Part shown: in pieces, positions 1-7,697 of the stretch | Layout: the number at the start of each line of letters is the position of its first letter | Position numbering within the stretch: position 1 is the first letter of the stretch | Made by a program: the position numbers and the translations under genes | Assembly (NCBI GenBank): GCA_019136515.1 | Contig: JAGVUB010000189.1 | Location: forward strand, 1-35,603 | Source: Verrucomicrobiota bacterium | Lineage (GTDB): Bacteria > Verrucomicrobiota > Verrucomicrobiia > Opitutales > Opitutaceae | Direction: 5' to 3' | DNA length: 35,603 nucleotides | Notes under the pieces: generated by a model | Databases searched by the model: none | The model's input: the letters and a program-made list of their open reading frames with translations, nothing else | Told to the model about the DNA's origin: nothing

Positions 1-3000
1 CCGTGATTTCCGCCTCGATTTCCAGCTCCGATTTTCCGAGCGCAAACCCTTCCGGCAACATGGGGATGGCCAGCTGATGGACGAAAATATCGGTTTGCGC
101 ATGGAGGTGCTTGGCCAGGGTTTCGGCGTCGAGTGGTGCCTCGGCGGTGAAGCGTGCCGTGGCATGGCCGGCCAGTTGCGAGAGGTCGAGTCCGCCCGGT
201 AGAGGAATCAGATCGTGGCAGGACTTCAGGACGGGGCCGACTTGGCTTAGGTCAATTGCGAGGCGACCGGATGCCGTGAGGCGGCGTGACGGTTGGATAG
301 CATCCAGGATCGTGGCGTCGAGCTCGTGGAGCGTCAGGCTGCTCGTGGTGGCCCGTCCGATTCGCACGGCGATGCGATCGAGCGTGCCAGCCACCGTAAG
401 GTCGTCGACTACGATGGGTGGACGCGATGGCAGTGCGACGCCGATGGCGTGGCCGGTGGCTGAGATGTCCATGGCCGTGGGCATGGGAACCGTCTGCTCC
501 TGCGTGGCGCGAAATTCGGTGCGAAGATCGAGTTGGTCCAGTTGGCCCTGAAATCGCGCGCTGGCGAGTGCCTGCGGGCGGTAAGTCGCGGGACTGCGTT
601 CGTAAGCCCAGTCGATGGGGAGCTGGCGGACCTGCAAATGAAGCGCGCCAGTCATTGATTTGGCATCCCACAGGCGCGCATCGTCAATCAGCAGGGCGGG
701 ACCACCGAAATCGGTTTCGAGGTGCAGTCGCTCGATTGCCAGCGGGTGGAGCGAGGCGGCGAGCGTACAGTCGAATTTGACGAGCGGCAGATCGGCGCCA
801 AGCCAGGGGTTGGCTTTGATGCGGCCAGGTGCAGCCGTGAAACGCAGGCGGGCTTTGGCGTCCATGTCGGCGAGCGATTTCGCGAGCGGATTAGCGGATA
901 ATTCGGCTTCGACAGACACGGGAAGGTCGATTGCTCCGAGTGGCAGGCCGGCCTTTACAAGCGAGGGCAGGGTCAGTCGGTCGAGTCGTAGAGCGTGCAT
1001 GCCCGCGCTCGCCAGCACACGCCGGCTCATGGGATCGAGTTTCCACTCAACATCAATGGGCACCCGCTCCTCGCCGATGCGGAAGACCGCCGATTGGTGA
1101 CTCTGCATAGTGGCGAGTGTGGGCTCCACCCATGGAAGCGTGGAGAATGTGATATCGGCGGTCGTCACGAGCCGCTCTAGTCCGACCTGTGCGAGGTCGT
1201 CGGCATACGGCGTCACGAATGGTTGGATGCTGGGGCCGAGGAGGGGAATAAAGTCGGCTGCGTACCAGTCGGAGAGCTCGATTTCGAAGCGGGCGGCGGT
1301 CGTCGATGGGCCGGTGGCGTTGAGGATGGATTGTGCCGAGCGGAGGTCGATGCGGGCGAGTCCGAGCCGGGCTCGTCCACTGACGAGGTTGAGACGGTCA
1401 ATGGAGAGGTGTCTGGAGCTTTCGTCGATGCGGCCGCTGAGTGCGAAGCTCGATATGGGGAAGGGGTGGGCGAGCCACTGGGCACTGGCGCCGTGCGGGC
1501 GGAGATGTCCGGGGCCGGCTACGATGCTCCAAGTGGCCTCTTCGAGATGATCCGGCCACTGGGCTCGAAGGGAAAATTCCGCACGCATCGGAGCATCGAC
1601 ATCCGGAGTGGGCAGACGCTGGAGGGCGGTCAGCTGCCACTGTGCTGCGACGAAGTCCGGGATGTGAAGTTGCGCTTGGATTCGCTGGGTCGCGGGATCG
1701 AAGTCGGCCGCGGCGCTGAGCGCGATCTGGCCTCGGTTGAGGATCACGCCCGTCTGTATCTGTGCGGTGACCTGTGGAAGTTTGCCCGCATCCTTGGAAA
1801 CCAGGTGCAACTCAACCGTGCTTTCTGTCAGCCCGAGCTCGTTGCGCTCCGCCGCGGTCAGTGGGATTTTGGCTGATATTTCAGAGGGCAGAAGTGCGGC
1901 CAGGCTGGTGAGAGAACGTCCGGCAAGTGTGAGTTTGCCGGTTCCTATTGTCGATTGATCGCTCGTATCCCAGGATAGACCGGTGCAGCGGAGGTCGATT
2001 GGTCCTGCGATGAGTGTGAAGGGCGCAATCTCACCTTTGGCTCCTTGCTCTGAGACGGAGGCCGAGAGGGTGATGGGCTCAATGTTGAGCGGCTGGACGA
2101 GATGGGCGGGGGCTTGGACCGTGAGTGCGGTGGTCGATAGCGCGAGCTGCGCCGAGGATATTTGGCGCGTTGCCAGATCACCGTCAGCCTGGAGTCGCAA
2201 TCCGAGCCGGCCAGAGATTGAGAGCGGGGCCTTGACCGGGAGCAGGGGGAGCCATTCGTCAGGGGCGAAGTCTTGGATTCGGAGTCCCAGTTTGGCCGGT
2301 TCATCGGCGGTCATCCGCGTGGCTTCGAGTGCGATTTCGGTTCGCGGCGCCGAGTCCGAAGCCTGGACCGAAAGACTCGTGCGCAGTTGGCCGATCCAGT
2401 CTCGCACGAGGGAAAGTTGGGCTGAAAGTTCGGCGGTGGCCGTGCGGTCGTCGATGTGAAGGTTTGTCCCGGCGTGGGCTTCAAGGAGATCGGAATTGGG
2501 GCGGCTTAACGTGAGCGTAAACGCTCTGACTCCTGCTTCTTGTACTGGAAAATTCTTGGGCAGGCTGATGTCGATTGCGGCGACTTCGCAGCGCAGCGCG
2601 TGTCCGATCTGTGGCAGGATGGATGCTGGTATTTCGTTGGGGAAGGGGACCGCTGTCGTGGCGGGGGCCTCTCCAGGAGTTCGCTTTTGTAGTGTTGAAA
2701 AAAGGCATGGATCCCCATCGGGGCCATTGTGAATCGAAGCGTCGATTCGTTCGACACGGCAGAGAGCGGGCAGCCAGTGTGCGTGCACGAGGTCCCTCAG
2801 TCGCCATCTGAGCTGTACGGCCCGGAGTGCGAGAGCCTCGGGCGCGGCGGCGTCGCCGATTGTGGCGGAGTCAATGGTGCATTGCGAGAGCCTCGGGCGC
2901 GGCGGCGTCGCCGATTGTGGCGGAGTCAATGGTGCATCGGGCCGTCCCGTCGAGGTGCACACGCAGCCACGGGGAACGGGCGTCGAGCATGACCCCGTCC

Positions 3001-3167
3001 TTGGCAGCGAATGAGCGGGCGAGGGCTGCGACCGGATGGAGTGGCCAGCCCGGCCAGAGAAGCGTGGCCACCATGAGTAGCGTGGTGGCGATCGGAATGC
3101 GAATTAGCCGGCGTATCCAAGGCCGCCGCTGTGGTGGAGCTGAATCGACAAGGGGAACGGATTCCAT
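1..3167 (-). pseudogene. AsmA/YdbH/TamB-like envelope protein, frameshifted, 3' end outside window
   Basis: I translated the minus strand by hand. From ATG at 3167 the frame runs 98 codons and stops at 2871. From about 2827 a different frame (codons whose first base lies at 1 mod 3) stays open without a stop to base 1, some 942 codons. The two frames join exactly if one copy of the 55-bp tandem repeat at 2828-2937 is removed, giving at least 1037 codons. The N-terminus has basic residues, then one membrane segment (about residues 22-41). The rest is long and low in Cys, with alternating hydrophobic beta-strand patches, as in AsmA/YdbH/TamB-type proteins that are anchored in the inner membrane and span the periplasm in lipid transport or outer-membrane assembly. 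The family call is inference from pattern. A clean 942-codon frame shows strong coding constraint, so the break is recent or artefactual. A TTG at 2929 could restart the long frame. Confidence 0.75.
2828..2937. repeat. Exact 55-bp tandem duplication inside the AsmA-like gene
   Basis: Bases 2828-2882 and 2883-2937 are identical 55-bp units directly abutting. On the minus strand each can encode the peptide CTIDSATIGDAAAPEALA, the upstream copy in the frame of the start codon and the downstream copy in the frame of the long open region. Because 55 is not a multiple of three, the duplication shifts the frame. The ribosome then reads Met-His-His-stop at 2882-2871. Confidence 0.95.
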
Positions 3168-3262
3168 GGCGGGAAAGTTTCGGTGGTCCCCTTGAATTAT
3201 CCGACTTTGTGAAGATACTCAACCAGTTGTCAGTAAAACCCCTAACCCCAGCCGAAATCACC

Positions 3263-3478
3263 ATGAAGATTCCAGCGTATTCAATGTGTTTTCTCTCGGC
3301 AGCGTTGATCCTGCCTGCGTCTGTTATGTTCGCTCAGGCTCACGGCCATTTCTCATCATCGGAGACGATCGTGGATGGCCTGCCGACATCGTCGGTCTCA
3401 ATGGCAACCTCTGATACTCTTGAAATGGGTGCCTTCGTCACCCCCGACGAGATCGAACAAACATTTCCTTCGGCCTGA
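3263..3478 (+). CDS. Small exported protein, unknown function (71 aa)
   Basis: I do not recognise this gene. The ATG at 3263 gives a typical Sec signal peptide: Lys2, a hydrophobic core through about residue 23, and an AQA-type cleavage site near residue 26. About 45 mature residues follow, rich in Ser/Thr and acidic residues and ending PDEIEQTFPSA. An in-frame upstream ATG at 3131 would add 44 residues ahead of the signal peptide, so I prefer 3263. It diverges from the AsmA-like gene, with starts 95 bp apart. Its stop ends three bases before the likely left end of the IS3 element. No Shine-Dalgarno is visible; the start is preceded by AAATCACC. Base composition is clearly AT-richer than genes further right. 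It could be a chance frame, but the signal peptide argues against that. Confidence 0.5.
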   Translation: MKIPAYSMCFLSAALILPASVMFAQAHGHFSSSETIVDGLPTSSVSMATSDTLEMGAFVTPDEIEQTFPSA

Positions 3479-3563
3479 GGTGGACCCCGAACGTGAGACA
3501 GCGGGGACGGGTTTGTTAGTTATGGATCGAACAGGAGAAGTAAATACTGGGGATGGGGTCTGA

Positions 3564-3582
3564 GGGGAAGGTCTCCTTCCCC
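3564..3582. repeat. Perfect hairpin in the IS 3' region
   Basis: GGGGAAGG-TCT-CCTTCCCC forms an 8-bp perfect stem with a 3-nt loop. It has no T tract on either side. Lying between the transposase stop and the candidate IS end, it may protect the element from outside transcription or end the transposase message. Confidence 0.45.
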
Positions 3583-3608
3583 TCCCCGGATTCAGCAGAG
3601 GGGTGGCA

Positions 3609-3628
3609 GGGGAGGCGGCAGCCTCCCC
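3609..3628. repeat. Second perfect hairpin, just after the orfB stop
   Basis: GGGGAGGC-GGCA-GCCTCCCC forms an 8-bp perfect stem with a 4-nt loop, five bases past the orfB stop codon on the minus strand. With the hairpin at 3564 it makes a tandem pair. A Rho-independent role is uncertain because there is no U run. Confidence 0.45.
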
Positions 3629-3633
3629 GCCGT

Positions 3634-4494
3634 TCAGGCTGCTTTGCGCTGGATGAGGTCACGGTAGACGTGGGCCGGAGGGCGTCGCCCGAGTTGGGAG
3701 TGCGGGCGGCGTTCGTTGTAGAACTCGAAGTACTCGGCGAGGGCGGCGTGGGCGTCGATGAGGGAGGTGTAGCTCTTGAGGTAGATCTCCTCGTATTTGA
3801 CGGTGCGCCAAAGCCGCTCGACGAAGACGTTGTCCAGGCAGCGGCCCTTGCCGTCCATCGAGAGCTTCACGCCGGCGGCCAGCAGCGGCTGAGTGAACTC
3901 GGCCGAGGTGAACTGGCAGCCTTGGTCGGTGTTGAAGATCTCCGGCGTGCCGAACTCGGCGATCGCCCGGCGCACGGCCTGCACGCAGAACGTGGCGTCG
4001 AGCGTGTTGGACAGTTCCCAGGCGAGCACGCGGCGGGTGTGCCAGTCGATGACGGCGCACAGGTACGCGAAGCCGCCTTGGATCGGCACGTAGGTGATGT
4101 CGGAGGCCCAGACCTGGTTGGGCCGGTCGATGACCAGCTTCTTCAAGAGGTACGGATAGACTCGGTGCTCGGGATGCGGTGCGGAGGTGTTGGGCTTGCG
4201 GTAGATCGCCTCCAGCCCGAGTTGCCGCATCAGCCGTTGGACGCGCTTGCGGTTGATCCGGTAGCCTTGGAGGCGGAGCCAGTCGCGCATCTGCCGCGAT
4301 CCAAAGAACGGATGCGCCAGGTACGTCTCGTCGATGACGCGCATCAACTCGAGGTTCTCGTCGTTCTCCGGCTTGGGCTGCCGGTAGTAGCTGGCTCGCG
4401 GCAGCTCCAGCAGTTTGCACTGCCGGCTCACCGAGAGCTTGGGATGCTTGGGCTCGATCATGCCGCGGCGCTCCTCAGTTCCCAAGCGGGCCAA
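3634..4494 (-). CDS. IS3-family transposase OrfB (DDE integrase domain)
   Basis: This is the catalytic transposase of the element, joining IS ends to target DNA. The frame opens with an HTH_21-like region (HPKLSVSRQCKLLEL, ASYY). The integrase core follows, with the DDE triad visible as WASDITY (first Asp), NTDQGCQF (second Asp) and FVERLWRTVKYEE (Glu). The C-terminus has the usual YNERRPHSQLG motif. The 286-residue length from a TTG at 4494 is normal for OrfB; an ATG at 4461 (MIEPKHPK) is the likelier independent start. It overlaps the orfA tail, so an OrfAB fusion made across the A9 run is expected, but the frame relation is unusual (see findings). No stop or frameshift is seen within it. 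Confidence 0.95.
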   Translation of the reverse strand: MARLGTEERRGMIEPKHPKLSVSRQCKLLELPRASYYRQPKPENDENLELMRVIDETYLAHPFFGSRQMRDWLRLQGYRINRKRVQRLMRQLGLEAIYRKPNTSAPHPEHRVYPYLLKKLVIDRPNQVWASDITYVPIQGGFAYLCAVIDWHTRRVLAWELSNTLDATFCVQAVRRAIAEFGTPEIFNTDQGCQFTSAEFTQPLLAAGVKLSMDGKGRCLDNVFVERLWRTVKYEEIYLKSYTSLIDAHAALAEYFEFYNERRPHSQLGRRPPAHVYRDLIQRKAA

Positions 4495-4768
4495 CTTTTT
4501 TTTTGAGCCACTCCAGCTCCATCTTCAGCCGCCCGATCTCCTCGAACAGCTCCTTCTCCCGTAGGATCGACTCGGCCGCATCGCGGTCGGCCTTCTGTCC
4601 GAACACCTCGGGCAGGCGCTCCGACACCTCCTTCTTCCACTGGCTCACCTGCACCGGATGCACCTTGTGCCGGGCGGCGATAACGTGGACCGGCTCGACG
4701 CCCTTGAGGGCCTCAAGCCCGACCTGGGCTTTGAACTCGGGACTGAATGTACGACGTTTCTTGGACAT
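4475..4768 (-). CDS. IS3-family OrfA (HTH_Tnp_1 DNA-binding protein)
   Basis: A 97-residue protein beginning MSKKRRTFSPEFKAQVGLEA, the standard opening of IS3 OrfA. A helix-turn-helix lies around residues 10-45 (HKVHPVQVSQWKKE). A heptad leucine region (about 68-90) should dimerise the OrfA and OrfAB proteins. It binds the IS ends and regulates transposition. It ends LKKKVGPLGN after reading through nine A residues at 4504-4496, the presumed slippage site feeding into OrfB. Confidence 0.95.
   Translation of the reverse strand: MSKKRRTFSPEFKAQVGLEALKGVEPVHVIAARHKVHPVQVSQWKKEVSERLPEVFGQKADRDAAESILREKELFEEIGRLKMELEWLKKKVGPLGN
4496..4504 (-). other. A9 slippage tract between orfA and orfB
   Basis: On the minus strand the orfA codons are CTC AAA AAA AAA GTT. 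OrfB reads the same bases as AAA AAA AAG TTG, which is +1 (or -2) relative to orfA. A transcript carrying eight A residues instead of nine would fuse the two frames directly. RNA polymerase slippage is therefore a simple route to an OrfAB transposase. The ordinary -1 ribosomal shift of IS3 elements would not reach orfB but would end at a stop at 4458. Confidence 0.6.
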
Positions 4769-4797
4769 GACGCGGGATCGTTGACGGTTCTGCTCTA

Positions 4798-5072
4798 GGT
4801 GACAAGTAACAAGGTAGCTGGACCACGGAGGACAGAGGACGGAGGCGCATCAGCGACATCGACTACAGGTCCGTTCCCGATTTCCTCTCAAGCAACATGA
4901 ACCAGAAACCACGGATTCCAGGATGAACACGGATCGTTCTCTGGTCATCCGTGCCCATCCGTGTGATCCGTGGTCATTTTTCGGATGGATCGCGTCACAG
5001 TGTTGCTTTCCCGCAAGGCCGCACCCCGGCGCGCGTCTACGCTGAGTTCCACATTCATCATTTCCTCACCCC
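4798..5072. other. Intergenic region with repeat words, no gene seen
   Basis: No credible ORF. It holds GAGGACAGAGGACGGAGG (4827-4844), which recurs inverted near 14600, and the dyad repeat at 4907-4974 listed separately. The following gene starts at 5073 after a pyrimidine-rich CCTCACCCC leader without a Shine-Dalgarno sequence. Confidence 0.6.
4907..4974. repeat. Intergenic dyad repeat of the 'CCACGGAT...ATCCGTGG' type
   Basis: The outer arms ACCACGGAT (4908-4916) and ATCCGTGGT (4966-4974) are perfectly inverted. The inner arms AACACGGAT (4926-4934) and ATCCGTGTG (4957-4965) match at 8 of 9. It could fold into a two-part hairpin. It resembles short palindromic words scattered between genes elsewhere in this window. 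Confidence 0.65.
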
Positions 5073-5615
5073 ATGAAATTCCTCCGCACGTTGTTTGCCG
5101 CGCTGTTCACCACGGCGGCGGTCGCCAAAGGCGAGACCAAGCCCGCGGCGCAACTGAATGCCGACATGATGCGCGAGATGCGGCTGCAGTGGTTGAACAC
5201 CAAGCCAACCGCCAAGAAGGCGTCGAACCAGGACGACGTCGCCGCCGCCTTGATGGACTGGCCGCTGACTCAGGCCACGGCCACCGTGCTGGCATCCTCG
5301 GGTGGCGATGCGAGCCTCTATACCACGAGCACCTTCGGGGTGATCGGTGGCATCGGCCACGAGAGCGCCCGGAAGGCCGCGATGGGCTTCACGGCCTGCG
5401 CGCAACGTCACCTGCAGCTCGCCGCGCCCACGACGGACTTCGCCTACCCTGCCGCGGACCAGATCCGGTTCTTCTTCGTCACTCCGGCGGGTGTGCGCTG
5501 CCTCACCGTCGCCGCCGCGGATGTCCAGAAATCCGGCACACCGGCCGCCGATCTCTTTGCCCATGCCCAGGAGGTCGTCACCGCCCTGCGGCTGATCACC
5601 CAGAGCCGGCAGTGA
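5073..5615 (+). CDS. Exported protein of unknown function (180 aa)
   Basis: Not recognised. The ATG at 5073 gives a signal-like N-terminus (MKFLRTLFAALFTTAAVAKG; cleavage plausible near residue 18-19). About 160 soluble residues follow with only two Cys. The mid region (residues 45-125) has alternating helix-like Ala-rich segments and a Gly/Ile stretch (TFGVIGGIGHESARKAAMGF). The C-terminus IRFFFVTPAGVRCLTVAAADV looks like paired beta-strands. High third-position GC and no internal stops support coding. It stands alone, between the IS element and a 435-bp repeat-bearing spacer. Confidence 0.75.
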   Translation: MKFLRTLFAALFTTAAVAKGETKPAAQLNADMMREMRLQWLNTKPTAKKASNQDDVAAALMDWPLTQATATVLASSGGDASLYTTSTFGVIGGIGHESARKAAMGFTACAQRHLQLAAPTTDFAYPAADQIRFFFVTPAGVRCLTVAAADVQKSGTPAADLFAHAQEVVTALRLITQSRQ

Positions 5616-5628
5616 TGGCCCGGGAAGC

Positions 5629-5679
5629 TACGGGGTCGGATCAGTGTCCATCAGTGTGTTCTGCCAAATGGCAGAATGG
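5629..5679 (+). repeat. 51-bp interspersed repeat, copy 1, with palindromic tail
   Basis: Matches 5822-5872 at 48 of 51 positions. It contains the near-tandem ATCAGTGTCCATCAGTGTG and ends in the perfect palindrome TTCTGCCA-AA-TGGCAGAA (5659-5676). A lone half-word AAATGGCAGAAT appears near 14555. Confidence 0.85.
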
Positions 5680-5821
5680 CACCACCTGCGGACCTCGATC
5701 TGCCAGGGCCGCGCCGTGGCGTACAGTTCGTTCCTGATTCCCACCTCCTCGCTTCCGGGCCTCCGCGCTCTCCGCGCCTTCGCGCGCGAAGCAGTTGGGC
5801 TGAGCGACTCCGTCGTCCAGT

Positions 5822-5872
5822 TACGGGATCGGATCAGTGTCCACCAGTGTGTTCTGCCGAATGGCAGAATGG
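5822..5872 (+). repeat. 51-bp interspersed repeat, copy 2
   Basis: Same orientation as copy 1, 193 bp downstream, with three substitutions. The palindrome persists as TTCTGCC-GAAT-GGCAGAA (5852-5869). The A/G change falls in the loop, so the hairpin is preserved. Confidence 0.85.
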
Positions 5873-6050
5873 TTGCGCTCTCCTGGGATCGATCCGCCAC
5901 GTCACCGCCGCGGCCTACAGGTTACAGTCCACCGGCAACGGTTCACCGTTCACTGTCCACAGGTCACAGTCCCTCCGCCCGTCACCGCGTACCCGCCGTC
6001 CAACCCTTTTCGCGTGAGCCGGTGGTAGAATTCTGCGACACCGGTCGGCG

Positions 6051-7331
6051 ATGCCCCCGACCGCGCTCCGCCCGCCCACCCCGGCTCCCGTCGCCGCTGC
6101 CCCCGCCGCGGGCACGGAGGTGCGTTACCATGGGCTGGATGCGCTGCGGGCGACGGCGCTGCTGCTCGGCGTGGCGCTGCACGCGGCGCTTTCCTACCTG
6201 CCGGGCGACCAGGCGGGCTGGGCGGTCCAGGATCGCAGCACCAGCCTGGGCTTCGCGGCCGCGGCCTTGGTCGTCCACGCGTTCCGGCTGCCGGTCTTCT
6301 TCCTGCTCGCCGGGTTCTTCGCGCGGCTGGTGGTGCGGCGCCGCGGCGTGGGGGCGTTTCTGCGCGACCGGCTCGGGCGCATCCTCGTGCCGCTCGTGCT
6401 CGGCTGGCTGTTGCTGGAGCCGCTCGTCGCCTTCGCCTGGATCTGGGGGCGCATGATGCACGGCGATCCCGCGCTGATCGGCGCGGCGTTGGCGCTGGGG
6501 TACGGCGAGATGCTCAACCAGCTCGACCGGCTCCGGCACCTCGCCCGCTTCGGCGGCGAGTTCGCGCTCACCCACCTCTGGTTCCTCTACCTGCTGTTGC
6601 AGATCTACGCCCTCTTCCTCCTCGCCCGGGTCATGCTCACGCGCACGATCGACCGCGGCGGGCGGCTCGCGGCGCACGGCGATCGCCTGGGGCGCCGGTT
6701 GGCCGCTTCGCGCTGGCTGTTGCCCGTGCTCGCGGTGGCGACGACCCCGGTGCTGCTCGGCATGCGCCGTTGGGGCATCGACACCCCGGATCATTCGCTG
6801 GTCCCGTATCCGCCGGTGCTGGTGTTGTACGGCGGGATCTTCACCCTCGGCTGGTGGCTGCACCGCAACGCCGACGTGCTCATGGCACTGGGTGCACGCC
6901 ACGCGCGCCATCTCGTCGCCGGCGGGCTGCTCGCGGTGCCGGTGATTCTCCTCGCCGGCAACGAAAGCGCCGGCGCGACGCTCCCGCACCTCCACCTCGT
7001 GCGCACGGGCTACTTCGTCCTGTACGCGGCGATGCTCTGGGCCCTGGCGCTGGGCCTGACCGGGCTGTTCCTGCGGACCGCCGCGCGGGAGAGCCGGCTC
7101 TGGCGCTACCTCGCCGACGCCTCGTACTGGGTCTACCTCGTGCACCTGCCGATCGTGTGCACACTGCAGGTGTGGTTGAGCCGCCACGACTTCTCCTGCT
7201 GGGCGAAGTTCGGCGCCACGCTCGCGCTCGGCACCGCCGTGTGCGTGCTCAGCTATCACTTTCTCGTGCGGTCCACGCCGATCGGTGTCGTGCTCAACGG
7301 GCGCCGCCACCCGTTCCGCTGGTGGCCGTAG
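6051..7331 (+). CDS. Acyltransferase family 3 membrane protein (OpgC/MdoC-like)
   Basis: A 426-residue polytopic inner-membrane protein with about ten hydrophobic segments. After a Pro/Ala-rich N-terminus it shows the family opening (YHGLDALRATALLLGVALH, residues 26-44), with conserved Asp30, Arg33 and His44 in the first membrane helix. FRLPVFFLLAGFFARLVV follows. Acyltransferase-3 proteins move acyl groups (acetyl, succinyl) onto sugars, glucans or peptidoglycan. The pattern of a C-terminal WVYLVHLPIVCTLQVWL block resembles the OpgC branch that decorates periplasmic glucans, but the substrate is not shown by the sequence. It stands alone, with no sugar-pathway neighbours. The start at 6051 is the only ATG before the conserved block. 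Confidence 0.88.
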   Translation: MPPTALRPPTPAPVAAAPAAGTEVRYHGLDALRATALLLGVALHAALSYLPGDQAGWAVQDRSTSLGFAAAALVVHAFRLPVFFLLAGFFARLVVRRRGVGAFLRDRLGRILVPLVLGWLLLEPLVAFAWIWGRMMHGDPALIGAALALGYGEMLNQLDRLRHLARFGGEFALTHLWFLYLLLQIYALFLLARVMLTRTIDRGGRLAAHGDRLGRRLAASRWLLPVLAVATTPVLLGMRRWGIDTPDHSLVPYPPVLVLYGGIFTLGWWLHRNADVLMALGARHARHLVAGGLLAVPVILLAGNESAGATLPHLHLVRTGYFVLYAAMLWALALGLTGLFLRTAARESRLWRYLADASYWVYLVHLPIVCTLQVWLSRHDFSCWAKFGATLALGTAVCVLSYHFLVRSTPIGVVLNGRRHPFRWWP

Positions 7332-7436
7332 CCGCGCCCGGTGCACGCCGGGGCAAGCGCCGCAGCCGGGCGATCCGCCCGTAGCCGATCCCGGTGGGGC
7401 GGTCCAACGGTGTCCGGTGGGAAGACCGAAGGGCCC

Positions 7437-7514
7437 ATGTCGCAACTCTCAACAAGTGCGGGCGCCCTCATCGCCCGCCAGCTCGATGCCCTCTGCCGCG
7501 ATGTGGAGGACTAG
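7437..7514 (+). CDS. Possible truncated ORF (25 aa) ending in a palindromic repeat
   Basis: ATG at 7437 reads MSQLSTSAGALIARQLDALC then RDVED and stops at TAG 7512-7514. That TAG lies within the palindrome ACTAGCGCGC-TTG-GCGCGCTAGT. The amphipathic, gene-like peptide suggests the 5' end of a gene cut short by the repeat. It could equally be chance. Confidence 0.25.
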   Translation: MSQLSTSAGALIARQLDALCRDVED

Positions 7515-7532
7515 CGCGCTTGGCGCGCTAGT
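7510..7532. repeat. Perfect 10-bp palindrome (ACTAGCGCGC / GCGCGCTAGT)
   Basis: ACTAGCGCGC-TTG-GCGCGCTAGT is a perfect inverted repeat with a 3-nt loop. No U run follows on either strand, so it is classed with the dispersed palindromic words and not as a terminator. Confidence 0.75.
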
Positions 7533-7697
7533 CTGGCGAGAGGTGAGAGGCTGCCAAGTTTCCGGAGCCGGATCGGCGTTCATCTGCGTGAATCTGCGGT
7601 TCCACCTTCCGAGCCTGGGTCCTCCGTCGTCCGTCGTCCACCGCTCACCGATTCCCCGCTCCGTTGACACCATCGGCCGCGCCCGAAAGCTCGCGGC

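Larger units (their letters stand above)
3481..4797 (-). mobile_element. IS3-family insertion sequence
   Basis: Two overlapping minus-strand ORFs (HTH-type orfA, DDE-type orfB) in a segment of about 1.3 kb give the IS3-family layout. Candidate ends are TGGACCCCGAACGTGAGAC at 3481 and, on the other strand from 4797, TAGAGCAGAACCGTCAACG. They match at only about 10 of the first 21 positions, so the boundaries are tentative. A 3-bp AGG target duplication would fit if the right end were 4796. No terminal repeat is good enough to be sure. The transposase reading frames are intact. Confidence 0.7.
5616..6050. other. 435-bp intergenic region with repeats, no gene seen
   Basis: No ORF here shows convincing protein character. 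It carries the duplicated 51-bp word (5629-5679 and 5822-5872) and a run of further words, such as CTCCGCGCTCTCCGCGCC (5766-5783) and repeated 'CACAGGTCACAG / TTCACCGTTCACTG' phrases (about 5940-5973). Confidence 0.6.
7332..7697. other. 366-bp intergenic region with a palindrome and repeat words
   Basis: It holds a 25-codon plus-strand frame (7437-7514), the palindrome at 7510-7532, and the words GGCGTTCATCTGCGTGAATC (7574-7593) and TCCTCCGTCGTCCGTCGTCC (7620-7639). The latter recurs near 14600. No promoter could be fixed. Confidence 0.55.

Noticed and set aside
3553..4506. 317-codon plus-strand frame across the IS element
   Set aside because: Antisense of the transposase; no independent motifs.
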